Shown piece by piece: positions 8,122-16,886 of a DNA stretch of 49,812 nt (the stretch's first letter is position 1; each line of letters begins with the position of its first letter). The translations under genes were made by a program, and so were the position numbers. Source of the stretch: an uncultured Bacteroidales bacterium (GTDB taxonomy: Bacteria; Bacteroidota; Bacteroidia; Bacteroidales; UBA932); assembly GCA_910585445.1 (NCBI GenBank), contig CAJUEK010000014.1, positions 1 through 49,812 of the forward strand. The letters run 5' to 3'. Under the pieces are notes generated by a model. That model was given only the letters and a program-made list of their open reading frames with translations. It did no database searches and was not told the DNA's origin.

Positions 8122-9161
8122 CGTCAACTGAATGCAGAAATGCCGCGGCAGTGCTTATGGTCATTGCCGCGGCTTTGGCCTGCCTTGTCCCGTCGGAGGC
8201 CAGTGCAGGTACTCCGGTCCGAATAGATACCATGAAGTGCCATGTGGTGCTTCCAAGGCCGGCTCTTTCTCCGGTACCGTCACTTGTGACATCACCGTCT
8301 GACCCGATTGATACCCTTGATACAGTGAATGAGCATGTCAAGGTCATTCTTTACGGAGACAATACATGGCAATATTACAAGACCCCTGAATTTCAGGGCG
8401 CTACCGGGGTGTTCGACGAATGCTGGAGCGGCTATACGACCAATCCTTACAACGCTGAGCTTTCTTCGCTTCCCGAATCGTGGTCTGTGTGGCTTGTGGA
8501 CAGTCTTGGGCAATACCATTGTCCCTATATAGGGAATATCCATTACAGGGGAAAATTCGGGATACGGCGCGGAAGGCGTCATCAGGGAGTTGATATTCCG
8601 CTGAGGACAGGAGACCCTGTGCATGCGGCTTTCACGGGCAAGGTGAGAATCTCAAAGCCGTGGGGCGCATATGGAAATCTTGTGGTCATAAGGCATGAGA
8701 ACGGTCTTGAGACTTTCTACGGACATCTTTCACAGCGCCTTGTCGAGGCAGGGGACTGGGTGAATGCAGGTGAGGTGATAGGTTTGGGCGGCTCAACAGG
8801 GCGTTCGACAGGCCCGCATCTTCATTTTGAGACGAGATACAAGGGATTCGCTTTCGACCCGCAGTGGCTCATAGATTTTCAGAAGGGCGAGCTTCGGCAC
8901 AGGCTGTTTGTGCTGAAAAAGAAATATTTCAGTCCTTACAGCAGCTGGGAGCAGGATTTCGAGGATGAACTGCGCAATGAGGAGGATGACAAGAAGGAGG
9001 ATGCAGAGAAAGCGGCAATGAAATTTCATGTCATCCGTTCCGGTGACACTCTGAGCAAGATTGCACGCAATAACGGGACTACCGTAAGCGCACTCTGCCG
9101 CTTGAACGGCATAAGCCAAAATGCCACCTTGAAGATTGGCCGCAGGATAAGGGTCAGGTAA
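8118..9161 (+). CDS. M23 peptidase with C-terminal LysM domain
   Basis: Predicted secreted peptidoglycan hydrolase or activator of the EnvC/NlpD type. The 347-residue product has a signal peptide (hydrophobic residues 9-22, then small residues to about 30), a LytM domain with HQGVD and GPHLHFET zinc ligands and a conserved YGHLS strand, and a C-terminal LysM domain of about 45 residues beginning FHVIRSGDTLSKIA. An acidic, charged linker rich in Glu and Lys separates the two. It overlaps the phosphohexomutase by 4 nt. Second M23 protein in the window, but with a different architecture. Confidence 0.92.
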   Translation: MTSTECRNAAAVLMVIAAALACLVPSEASAGTPVRIDTMKCHVVLPRPALSPVPSLVTSPSDPIDTLDTVNEHVKVILYGDNTWQYYKTPEFQGATGVFDECWSGYTTNPYNAELSSLPESWSVWLVDSLGQYHCPYIGNIHYRGKFGIRRGRRHQGVDIPLRTGDPVHAAFTGKVRISKPWGAYGNLVVIRHENGLETFYGHLSQRLVEAGDWVNAGEVIGLGGSTGRSTGPHLHFETRYKGFAFDPQWLIDFQKGELRHRLFVLKKKYFSPYSSWEQDFEDELRNEEDDKKEDAEKAAMKFHVIRSGDTLSKIARNNGTTVSALCRLNGISQNATLKIGRRIRVR

Positions 9162-9178
9162 ATAAATAACAGGAAAAA

Positions 9179-9209
9179 TTCGTTAAAACCGGATTATTGT
9201 ATAATTTTG
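9179..9209 (+). promoter_or_regulatory. Promoter of typA
   Basis: TTCG (9179-9182), 19 nt, TAATTTTG (9202-9209). One mismatch in the upstream element. It predicts a leader of about 65 nt before the typA start at 9280. Confidence 0.75.
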
Positions 9210-9279
9210 CAGTCCTTTTCCGCAAAGCGTCCTATGCAAGGATGCCGCAAATGGCGGGAAAGAGGTAAAATCTCAGATT

Positions 9280-11088
9280 ATGCAGGATATCAGAAACATC
9301 GCGATCATCGCGCACGTTGACCATGGCAAGACTACGCTGGTTGACAGGATGATCTACCAGGCGCGTCAGGCACGCGAGCAGGAGAAGCTGGGAGAGCTGA
9401 TCCTTGACAATAACGATCTTGAAAGGGAGAGGGGAATCACTATTCTTGCAAAGAACGTATCAGTTACATATAAAGGTGTAAAGATTAATGTTATCGATAC
9501 CCCGGGCCACAGTGATTTCGGAGGTGAGGTTGAGCGCGTGCTCAATATGGCCGACGGAGTCCTTCTGCTTGTGGACGCTTTCGAGGGATGCATGCCGCAG
9601 ACACGTTTTGTCCTGCAGAAGGCAATCGAGATGGGCAAGAAGCCGGTTGTCGTGATAAACAAGGTGGACAAGCTCAATTGCCGTCCGGACGAGGTACAGG
9701 AGGAGGTCTTTGACCTGATGTTCTCTCTCGGAGCTACTGAGGACCAGCTTGATTTCCGCACTGTGTATGGAAGCGCGAAGCAGGGATGGATGTCGCTTGA
9801 CTGGAAACAGCCTGCGACTGACATAACGGCGCTCCTTGATACCATACTTGAAGTCATTCCGGCTCCTGTGGTGAATGAAGGAACTCCGCAGATGCTCATT
9901 TCTTCTCTGGAATACTCGCCTTACGTGGGCCGTATTGCCGTAGGAAGAGTGACGCGCGGTTCTCTCAAGGCAGGCATGAACATCACTCTCTGCAAGAGGT
10001 ATGACATGATGCAGAAGCAGAAGATTAAGGAACTTATGGTCTTTGACGGTCTGGGCAAGGCCAAGGTCGAGGATGTCCAGTGCGGTGACATCTGTGCCGT
10101 TGTGGGACTGGAAGGATTTGAAATCGGTGATACTGTCGCTGATTTCGAGAACCCTGAGGCACTGCCGCCGATTTCTGTCGATGAGCCAACCATGAGCATG
10201 CTCTTCTGCATCAACAATTCGCCGTTCTTCGGACGTGAAGGCAAATTCGTCACATCAAGGCATCTTAAGGAGCGTCTTGAGAAGGAGCTTGAGAAAAACC
10301 TTGCGCTCAGGGTCAAGCCGGGTCCAAATGCTGACTCGTTCGTCGTATATGGACGCGGAGTGCTTCATTTGTCTGTGCTTGTTGAGACCATGCGCCGTGA
10401 GGGCTTCGAACTGCAGGTCGGACAGCCTAAGGTGCTTGACAAGACCATAAACGGGGAGCGTTGCGAGCCTATAGAGAATCTTACAATCGAGGTGCCTGAA
10501 GAGTTTGTCGGAAAGGCTATCGAGATTTCTACCCGCAGAAAGGCTGCACTGATACATATGGAGAGCAGGGGCGAGAGGACTCACCTTGACTTTGACATAC
10601 CTGCACGCGGACTGATGGGACTCCGAAGCAATCTTCTCACCGCTACGCAGGGAGAGGCCGTCGTAGCACACAGGTTCAAGGGGTATGAGCCGTACAAGGG
10701 CGACATAGAGAGGCGTACCAACGGTTCCCTGGTGTCTCTTGAGACCGGCGTTTCTGTGGCCTATTCAATGGACAAGCTTCAGGACAGGGGACGTTTCTTC
10801 ATAGAGCCGGGAGTAGATATCTATGAGGGACAGGTTGTCGGTGAGCATACGAGGGAGCGTGACCTTAATATCAACATATGCAAGACCAAGAAGCTTACTA
10901 ACATGCGTGCTTCAGGAAGCGATGATAAAGTGATGCTTCCGCCGCCGATTGTGTTCTCTTTGGAGGAGGCTCTTGAATATATACAGGAGGATGAGCTTGT
11001 TGAGGTAACTCCTAAGTCTATGAGAATTAGGAAGATAATACTTTTTGAGGTAGAAAGGAAAAGAAAAAATTCCGCTTTGGATTGCTAA
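9280..11088 (+). CDS. typA: Translational GTPase TypA/BipA
   Basis: Ribosome-binding GTPase related to EF-G, involved in ribosome assembly and growth under stress. The 602-residue protein has AHVDHGKTT (P-loop, residues 10-18), RGITI in switch I, DTPGH, and NKVDK for guanine specificity. Domain II, an EF-G-like domain III, and the BipA-specific C-terminal domain with RGLMGLRS and RRTNGSLVSLE follow. Length is standard. It has its own promoter and stands alone between two operons. Confidence 0.98.
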   Translation: MQDIRNIAIIAHVDHGKTTLVDRMIYQARQAREQEKLGELILDNNDLERERGITILAKNVSVTYKGVKINVIDTPGHSDFGGEVERVLNMADGVLLLVDAFEGCMPQTRFVLQKAIEMGKKPVVVINKVDKLNCRPDEVQEEVFDLMFSLGATEDQLDFRTVYGSAKQGWMSLDWKQPATDITALLDTILEVIPAPVVNEGTPQMLISSLEYSPYVGRIAVGRVTRGSLKAGMNITLCKRYDMMQKQKIKELMVFDGLGKAKVEDVQCGDICAVVGLEGFEIGDTVADFENPEALPPISVDEPTMSMLFCINNSPFFGREGKFVTSRHLKERLEKELEKNLALRVKPGPNADSFVVYGRGVLHLSVLVETMRREGFELQVGQPKVLDKTINGERCEPIENLTIEVPEEFVGKAIEISTRRKAALIHMESRGERTHLDFDIPARGLMGLRSNLLTATQGEAVVAHRFKGYEPYKGDIERRTNGSLVSLETGVSVAYSMDKLQDRGRFFIEPGVDIYEGQVVGEHTRERDLNINICKTKKLTNMRASGSDDKVMLPPPIVFSLEEALEYIQEDELVEVTPKSMRIRKIILFEVERKRKNSALDC

Positions 11089-11112
11089 TAAGAAAAATTT
11101 TATTTACCTTTG
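11081..11112 (+). promoter_or_regulatory. Promoter of DUF177-rpmF-tRNA-Arg
   Basis: TACCTTTG at 11105-11112 is an exact -7 element; ATTG at 11081-11084, 20 nt upstream, is a weak -33 partner overlapping the typA stop region. The predicted leader is about 20 nt. Confidence 0.65.
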
Positions 11113-11139
11113 CAGGCTCAAATCTGTTTTTAGGTTGAT

Positions 11140-11655
11140 ATGGGAGAGAATTTTATAATACCTTTAAATGGATTGGCTGCCGGAGAGACCATCTTTTCAT
11201 GGCATGCCGATAAGGAGTTCTTCGAAAGATTTGACAATTCCGAGATTCTTCAGGCGCAGTTTGACGCGCGCGCCTCTGTTGAGAAATCAGGACAGTACAT
11301 CGGTGTCGATTGCAATGTGCAGGGGCAGGTGACTGTCGAGTGCGACAGATGTCTCGGGGAGCTTGTGCTTCCTGTAGATGTGAAGATAATGCTCAGCGTG
11401 AAGTACGGTGAGAATGAAGTCTCGGATGACCTTTCGGAAGGGGAAAGGGAAGTTGTGGCTGTTTCCGCTGACAGTGCGGAGCTTGACATGGCGCAGATAA
11501 TATATGACTATGTCTGCCTGTCGCTGCCGATGCAGAGGGTGCACGCTCCGGGCGGATGTGACCCGGCTGCGATGAAATACCTAGAGGGCGGTGACGCTCA
11601 GGATGGCGAAGCTGCTGACAGCCCTTTCGGAATGCTTAAGGATTTCCTTGGATAA
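11140..11655 (+). CDS. DUF177 (YceD) protein
   Basis: Member of the YceD/DUF177 family, which is almost always encoded next to rpmF and is linked to 23S rRNA accumulation in E. coli and plants. The 171-residue product shows the family signature: an early VTVECDRCLGEL motif with two Cys, an acidic middle part, then a PLQR-like segment (SLPMQRVHAPGG) with a third Cys in GGCDP. rpmF starts 31 nt downstream, the classic pairing. Calling it DUF177 is firm; the molecular role is not settled. Confidence 0.9.
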   Translation: MGENFIIPLNGLAAGETIFSWHADKEFFERFDNSEILQAQFDARASVEKSGQYIGVDCNVQGQVTVECDRCLGELVLPVDVKIMLSVKYGENEVSDDLSEGEREVVAVSADSAELDMAQIIYDYVCLSLPMQRVHAPGGCDPAAMKYLEGGDAQDGEAADSPFGMLKDFLG

Positions 11656-11686
11656 AAATGATAAAATAAATTAAAAATATAGAACA

Positions 11687-11869
11687 ATGGCACATCCAAA
11701 ACACAAGGTCTCCAAACAGAGACGTGACAAGAGAAGGACACATGACGTGGCTGTAGTTCCTACACTCGCAACATGTTCAAACTGCGGTGCAACAATAATG
11801 TATCACAGAGTTTGCCCAGAGTGCGGCTATTACAGAGGTCGTCAGATCATTGAAAAGAAAGCCGAGTAA
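11687..11869 (+). CDS. rpmF: Ribosomal protein L32 (bL32)
   Basis: Small 50S subunit protein with a zinc ribbon. The 60-residue product opens MAHPKHKVSKQRRDKRR and has two Cys pairs, CSNC and CPEC, the zinc-binding form of L32. Length is normal. It follows the DUF177 gene and is followed after 18 nt by tRNA-Arg, with one terminator after both. Confidence 0.97.
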   Translation: MAHPKHKVSKQRRDKRRTHDVAVVPTLATCSNCGATIMYHRVCPECGYYRGRQIIEKKAE

Positions 11870-11887
11870 TTCACAGGCTTCTTTAAT

Positions 11888-11959
11888 GGCCCTGTAGTTC
11901 AACGGATAGAATGGAAGTTTCCTAAACTTTAGATAGCAGTTCGATTCTGCTCGGGGCTA
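11888..11959 (+). tRNA. tRNA-Arg (anticodon CCT)
   Basis: Cloverleaf of 72 nt: acceptor GGCCCTG with CGGGGCT (two G-U pairs), anticodon stem GAAGT/ACTTT around TTCCTAA giving anticodon CCT, and T-arm AGCAG-TTCGATT-CTGCT. The discriminator is A and CCA is not encoded. It reads AGG codons, which are common in this window. Probably processed from the DUF177-rpmF transcript. Confidence 0.93.
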
Positions 11960-11960
11960 C

Positions 11961-11995
11961 AAAGGCGGTTGACAAGAAATGTCAGCCGCCTTTTT
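11961..11995 (+). terminator. Intrinsic terminator after tRNA-Arg
   Basis: A 14-bp stem (11961-11974 with 11980-11993, one G-U pair) with a 5-nt loop runs into a T-tract. It starts 1 nt after the tRNA and ends the DUF177-rpmF-tRNA-Arg unit. Confidence 0.93.
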
Positions 11996-12062
11996 GTATG
12001 TATCTGCCCATGCGTCCTGCCTGTTGTGTAATATAATGGCGGAATGCAGTGGACGCCAATGT

Positions 12063-12093
12063 TTTGCAAATTTTGCAAAAATTGCTAATTTTG
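12063..12093 (+). promoter_or_regulatory. Promoter of ridA operon
   Basis: Exact consensus: TTTG (12063-12066), 19 nt, TAATTTTG (12086-12093). The predicted leader is about 23 nt before the start at 12123. The TTTTGCAAA-like motif is repeated nearby, giving an AT-rich upstream region. Confidence 0.88.
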
Positions 12094-12122
12094 CACGATT
12101 ATGCTTATAAAATTTTGATGTC

Positions 12123-12497
12123 ATGAAAAAAGTTATTGCCACTCCTGATGCACCGAAGGCGGTGGGCCCATATTCACAGGCCATTGAAGTGAACGGAACT
12201 CTCTATGTTTCCGGACAGATTCCGGTGAATCCTGCTGACGGCTCGGTTCCTGAGGACATTGTGGAGCAGGCTCATCAGTCACTCAAGAATATCGGTGCTA
12301 TTCTCAAGGAAGCAGGAATGACATATTCTAATGTTGTCAAGACTACTGTGCTTCTTGACGATATCGCCAATTTCAAGGCTGTAAACGAGGTGTATGCCGA
12401 GTACTTTACTGAGGACAAGCCTGCAAGGGCATGCTATCAGGTTGCTGCCCTTCCGCTTGGTGTAAAGCTTGAGATTGAGGCTATTGCCGTAAGGTAA
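12123..12497 (+). CDS. ridA: RidA family enamine/imine deaminase
   Basis: Small trimeric enzyme that hydrolyses reactive 2-aminoacrylate and related imines released by PLP enzymes. The 124 residues cover the family's full length with the marker stretches APKAVGPYSQAI, LYVSGQIPVNP, and the C-terminal PARACYQVAALPLGVKLEIEA, whose Arg binds the substrate carboxylate. The stop overlaps the next start by 1 nt. Why ridA should head an operon with an unknown exported protein, an acyl ligase, dCMP deaminase and CtpA is not clear. Confidence 0.96.
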   Translation: MKKVIATPDAPKAVGPYSQAIEVNGTLYVSGQIPVNPADGSVPEDIVEQAHQSLKNIGAILKEAGMTYSNVVKTTVLLDDIANFKAVNEVYAEYFTEDKPARACYQVAALPLGVKLEIEAIAVR

Positions 12498-14761
12498 TGA
12501 GCAGAAAGTCAATCATACTCTGCCTTGCCGCCCTTGCCGTGCTGACTTTTGGCATTGGGGCCGCTGTGGCAGTCCTCTACTCCGGGGCCGGGACTGCGGA
12601 GGACATGCCGGATGAATCCAGGTACATGTTGCTTCCGGCTGTTCCTGCTGATGCAGTGGCTGTCTGCTGCCTTTCACGTGCCGATAGGCTTTCGTCTGCT
12701 GCCTTTTCCGGTTTTGCCATGCCTGCCGCACTTTCTGCAGAGTTTGAGAGCGGGGGGCTGAAGAAATTTTCCGGTGCCCCTGTCGTGCTTTCGCTGCACT
12801 ATTCAGGTAAGTTGATGCCGTTGTATGTGTTTGACGCCGGCAGCGCTCAGCCTGAACCTTCTGAGGATGCCGTGGCACTTATGGAGTTCTGTAATGCCAA
12901 CGGATTCCATACCAGATACATGGACTGTTCCTCAGTTGCTTCTGAGAATAGGATTTCCGGACGTTCAATTGTGCTCGCGGCTGAGACTGAGACGCTTGTA
13001 AAGGCTGCCGGAAGGCATCTCGAGCAGTCTCTTTCCGTGACGGAGGCCGCCGGTTTTGCGGAAGCTGCCGCTAATGCGGGAGGGGATGATGTCATATTCC
13101 TCTCAAATGCCCGTGTAAAGCCGGTATTCTCATCAATGTTCTCCCGTGCATATTTCAAGGACGTTTTCGGCTCAAAGGCCAATGAGGCGTATTCCGAGTA
13201 TGCCGGATTCCTCGGTACTGTGGCGGACTGGACCGTTCTGTCGCTGAAGGGACGTCCGGGAGAGTCGCTGCATCTGCACGGCACTCCGTTATATGCCCGT
13301 GACGCTTCAGCCTTCATGTCTGTCATAGAGAAATCAACGGGAGGCGTTTCAACTGTCTCGTCTATGCTCCCGTCATATGCTTTTTGTGCTTTTTCGCTGC
13401 CGGTGAGCGATGCTATGCCATATATCGGGGCCTATGAGGAGTATCTTGACTCAAGGCAGGCCCTGCAGGCTTTCCGTTGGGAGCAGTCCGCGCTGAGCAA
13501 GAGGGACACGATTTCACCTGTTGACCTTGTGTCAAGGCTCGGAATCAAGGAGGTAGCCTCCGCTTCATTTGTGGCAGGAAAAGGCATGATGAAAGTAAAT
13601 CTGGCCAAGGTGTCCAAGGAGGACATTCTGATGTTCCGTGGGACAGGCGTGACATCTTTCAAGGGATATGTGCCGGCTGTCCATAAATATGCTTTTGCAT
13701 CACATCTTGCAGCCGTGTTCGGAAAGGAGTTCCGTCTTAAGGACGAGTCTTGCTTTACCTACATGAACGGATGGATTGTGAGCGGCAGCCGTGAGGCCGT
13801 GGAGGAATATGTCAGCGGAAGGGCTCTTGAGTACAGTCTCAAGGAGTATTTCGCAGATGCCGGAAAGGATGACCTGCTTGGAGGCAAACCAGCTGCGCTT
13901 GTGGGATATCTGAATCTTACCGGCGACAGGGATGTGCTCGGGAGGCTGTTCACCAAAGAGTTTTACGGGCCGCTGTCTTCGGTCTGCTCTGTTTCGGAAT
14001 ATTGCCCGGCCGTACTACGTATCTCCAAGGGCAAGAAAGGTGTCGTGTCGGAGTTGGAATTGCTGAGCCTGTCTTTCGAGAAGGTGAAGGCTCCTGAATT
14101 TGAACGCGATACTGTAGTTGTTGTTCCTGCCGGACCTTTCAAGGTGAAGAATTCCGGTACAGGACGCACGAATATCTTTTATCAGAATGCCCATAAGGCC
14201 CTTTGCCTCCAGGAAGAAGACGGCAAGGGAATTTGGGGCGTACCTTTCGGCCATGACATATGCGGAACCGTACATACTGTTGATTTCTATGCCAACGGAA
14301 AACTGCAGTTCCTTTTCGGCTCTGGCAGCCGCATATATCTGATTGACAGGCTCGGACGCTTTGTGTCGGGATTCCCTGTTGACCTTGGAAAAGAAATCCT
14401 CATCGGTCCTGATGCATATGATTTCAGCGGGGCAAGGAAATACAACATAATGGTGCTCCATAAGGACAATACCATTGAAATGTATAACCTCAAGGGCCAG
14501 AAGCCTTCCTCATGGAAAGGAATCACATGCGCGGAGAGAATCAAGGCGCTTCCGGAAAGGCTTGATGTCGGCGGACGCACATATTGGATTGTGCGCACGT
14601 CCATACAGACGCTGATATATCCATTCTACGGCGGCGAGCCTGTAACGGCATTCAAGGGTGACCAGATGATTCTTCCAAATGGCACCGTCACTGTCCGCGA
14701 CGATTCCTCCGTGGAGGCAGAGTGCTATGACGGAAAGGTCAGGACTGTGAAACTCAAATAA
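12497..14761 (+). CDS. Conserved hypothetical exported protein (DUF3352-like)
   Basis: A 754-residue protein with an N-terminal membrane anchor or signal (residues 6-28, no lipobox). The first two thirds resemble the large DUF3352-type envelope proteins of Bacteroidetes, with a PADAVAVCCL segment close to the start, but I would not assign the family firmly. The last 220 residues look like short beta-propeller-type repeats (for example HTVDFYANGKLQFLFGSGSR and DRLGRFVSGFPVDLGKE). No catalytic motif is visible. Its coupling to ridA by a 1-nt overlap and the downstream acyl ligase suggest an envelope role, but the function is unknown. Confidence 0.7.
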   Translation: MSRKSIILCLAALAVLTFGIGAAVAVLYSGAGTAEDMPDESRYMLLPAVPADAVAVCCLSRADRLSSAAFSGFAMPAALSAEFESGGLKKFSGAPVVLSLHYSGKLMPLYVFDAGSAQPEPSEDAVALMEFCNANGFHTRYMDCSSVASENRISGRSIVLAAETETLVKAAGRHLEQSLSVTEAAGFAEAAANAGGDDVIFLSNARVKPVFSSMFSRAYFKDVFGSKANEAYSEYAGFLGTVADWTVLSLKGRPGESLHLHGTPLYARDASAFMSVIEKSTGGVSTVSSMLPSYAFCAFSLPVSDAMPYIGAYEEYLDSRQALQAFRWEQSALSKRDTISPVDLVSRLGIKEVASASFVAGKGMMKVNLAKVSKEDILMFRGTGVTSFKGYVPAVHKYAFASHLAAVFGKEFRLKDESCFTYMNGWIVSGSREAVEEYVSGRALEYSLKEYFADAGKDDLLGGKPAALVGYLNLTGDRDVLGRLFTKEFYGPLSSVCSVSEYCPAVLRISKGKKGVVSELELLSLSFEKVKAPEFERDTVVVVPAGPFKVKNSGTGRTNIFYQNAHKALCLQEEDGKGIWGVPFGHDICGTVHTVDFYANGKLQFLFGSGSRIYLIDRLGRFVSGFPVDLGKEILIGPDAYDFSGARKYNIMVLHKDNTIEMYNLKGQKPSSWKGITCAERIKALPERLDVGGRTYWIVRTSIQTLIYPFYGGEPVTAFKGDQMILPNGTVTVRDDSSVEAECYDGKVRTVKLK

Positions 14762-14786
14762 GATTGTACTTTAACTTAGATTCAAA

Positions 14787-16442
14787 ATGAATTTCAAATC
14801 AGTAAACAAAATTTATCAGGAGGCTTTCAAGAAGAACTGGGACCGTCCTGCCATCTCCAACTATCAGGGAGTGACCCTGCACTACAGGGATGTTGCAGAA
14901 AGAATAGAGAAACTGCACATCATGTTCAGCGAGTGCGGGCTGCAGAAAGGTGACAAGGTCGCCATTTGCTCAAGGAACCAGGCCAATTGGGCGGTTTCCT
15001 TTTTCTCGGCGATGACTTACGGGGCAGTTCCTGTGCCTCTTCTCCATGAGTTCAAGTCAAGCAACATACATCATCTTGTCAACCATTCAGAGGCGAAGAT
15101 TCTCTTTGTCGATGATGTGATTTGGGAAGGGCTTACTGAATCAGAGATGCCGGGACTCCATGCCATCATCCAGGTGAACAACTTCAAGCTTCTATATGCA
15201 AGCGACAACAAGATAGTGGAGGCACGCGAACATCTCAATGAACTTTTCGGAAAGAAATATCCGGAGGCTTTCATGCCTGAGAACCTTGACTACTATGAGG
15301 ACTCTGCCGACGAGCTTGCCGTGATAAATTACACTTCCGGAACTTCAGGTTTTTCGAAGGGCGTCATGATTCCTTACAGGGCCATATTCTCTAACCTGCA
15401 GTTTGCCCAGGAAGTCATACCGGGATTGGACAATACCAAGAGCGTGGTGTCGATGCTTCCTTCTGCGCACATGTACGGTTTGATGTTCGAGGTAATGTAT
15501 GAGCTGAGCGCCGGTGCGCATGTGCATTTCCTTTCAAGGGTGCCGAGCCCGAAGATAATCATGCAGGCTTTGGCTGAGGTCAAGCCTTACATAATCATTG
15601 CAGTTCCTCTTGTCATCGAGAAGATTTATAAGAGCAAGGTGAAACCTGTCCTTGAAAAGGCTGGCATCAAGTTCATGATGAAGCTTCCGGGTCTTGACCA
15701 GGTAGTGATGAACAAGATACGCGCGGAACTCGTGAATGCATTCGGAGGAGAGTTCTATGAGGTCATAATCGGAGGTGCGGCTTTCAACAAGGAGGTCGAG
15801 GCTTTCTTCAAGAAGATGGGATTCCCGTTCACCGTGGGATATGGCATGACAGAGTGTGCTCCTATCATCACTTATGATGACTGGCAGAAGTCGAAGCTGT
15901 ATTCATGCGGAAAGGCAGCTCCGAATATGGAGATAAAGATAGATTCTTCAGACCCTGAGAATGTTCCTGGCGAGGTTATGGTGAAAGGCGCCAATGTCTT
16001 CCTCGGCTATTATAAGAATGATGAGGCTACTTCAGCGGTGCTTGGCGGTGACGGATGGTTCCGTACAGGTGACATGGGAGTCATTGACAGTGACGGCGCA
16101 CTCTTCCTTAAGGGACGCTCAAAGTGCATGATTCTCGGACCGAGCGGCCAGAACATTTATCCGGAGGAAATCGAGACTGTGATAAACACACGCCCGTATG
16201 TAATTGACTCTCTCGTGATTGAGGATGACGGCGGACTTACTGCCCTGATTTATCCTGATTTTCCTCAGGGCGAGGCAGACGGAATGCCTCAGGAAGTCTT
16301 CAGCAAATTCATGATGGATTCTCTTCCGGAGCTCAACAAGGAGCTTCCGAACTATGCGAGAATCAAGAAGATTGAAATCATGCCAGAAGATTTTGAGAGG
16401 ACTCCGAAGAAGAGCATAAAAAGATACCTCTACCAGAGGTAA
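14787..16442 (+). CDS. AMP-forming acyl-CoA/acyl-ACP ligase
   Basis: Adenylate-forming enzyme that activates a carboxylic acid, most likely a long-chain fatty acid, with ATP. Core motifs are present in 551 residues: YTSGTSGFSKGV (phosphate loop), YGMTECAP (acid and adenine binding), FRTGDMGVIDSDG, and the hinge and lysine region LKGRSKCMILGPSGQNIYPEEIE. Overall shape is that of FadD-like long-chain ligases. The thiol acceptor (CoA or ACP) cannot be told from sequence. It starts 25 nt after the previous gene in the same operon. Confidence 0.9.
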   Translation: MNFKSVNKIYQEAFKKNWDRPAISNYQGVTLHYRDVAERIEKLHIMFSECGLQKGDKVAICSRNQANWAVSFFSAMTYGAVPVPLLHEFKSSNIHHLVNHSEAKILFVDDVIWEGLTESEMPGLHAIIQVNNFKLLYASDNKIVEAREHLNELFGKKYPEAFMPENLDYYEDSADELAVINYTSGTSGFSKGVMIPYRAIFSNLQFAQEVIPGLDNTKSVVSMLPSAHMYGLMFEVMYELSAGAHVHFLSRVPSPKIIMQALAEVKPYIIIAVPLVIEKIYKSKVKPVLEKAGIKFMMKLPGLDQVVMNKIRAELVNAFGGEFYEVIIGGAAFNKEVEAFFKKMGFPFTVGYGMTECAPIITYDDWQKSKLYSCGKAAPNMEIKIDSSDPENVPGEVMVKGANVFLGYYKNDEATSAVLGGDGWFRTGDMGVIDSDGALFLKGRSKCMILGPSGQNIYPEEIETVINTRPYVIDSLVIEDDGGLTALIYPDFPQGEADGMPQEVFSKFMMDSLPELNKELPNYARIKKIEIMPEDFERTPKKSIKRYLYQR

Positions 16443-16453
16443 CTTACATAGAA

Positions 16454-16864
16454 TTGAATATGAACAAATTTGACCAAAGCTACATAGAGATGGCTGCAGT
16501 ATGGGCGAGGAACTCATATTGCAAAAGGCGCCAGGTAGGGGCGCTGCTCGTGAAAGACAGGATGATAATATCGGACGGCTACAACGGCACGCCCGCCGGC
16601 TTCGAGAACAATTGCGAAGACGCAGAAGGCGTGACCCGTCCTTATGTCCTGCATGCTGAGGCAAATGCGATAACTAAGGTCGCCAAATCGGGCAACAGCA
16701 GCAGCGGTGCAACGTTGTATGTTACCGCTGCTCCTTGCCTTGAATGTGCGAAGCTCATCATACAGGCAGGCGTGCGGAGGGTGGTCTATCGGGACGAATA
16801 CCGTCTTACGGATGGAATCGACCTTCTGCGGACTGCGGGAGTTGAAGTAGAACAGGTGGACTGA
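16454..16864 (+). CDS. Deoxycytidylate (dCMP) deaminase
   Basis: Zinc enzyme turning dCMP into dUMP for dTMP synthesis. The 136-residue protein has the deaminase zinc site: HAEANAI (His67, Glu69) and APCLEC (Cys95, Cys98). The SDGYNGTPAGFENN stretch is typical of ComEB-type dCMP deaminases rather than cytidine or tRNA deaminases. It is short for the family but complete. The Met at 16460 is an equally possible start. It lies 11 nt after the ligase and 22 nt before ctpA. Confidence 0.93.
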   Translation: MNMNKFDQSYIEMAAVWARNSYCKRRQVGALLVKDRMIISDGYNGTPAGFENNCEDAEGVTRPYVLHAEANAITKVAKSGNSSSGATLYVTAAPCLECAKLIIQAGVRRVVYRDEYRLTDGIDLLRTAGVEVEQVD

Positions 16865-16886
16865 CAGGCTGGAGGAGATTTGTGAT

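Noticed and set aside
7297..8127. 276-codon minus-strand frame
   Set aside because: Antisense to the phosphohexomutase, which has all active-site loops.
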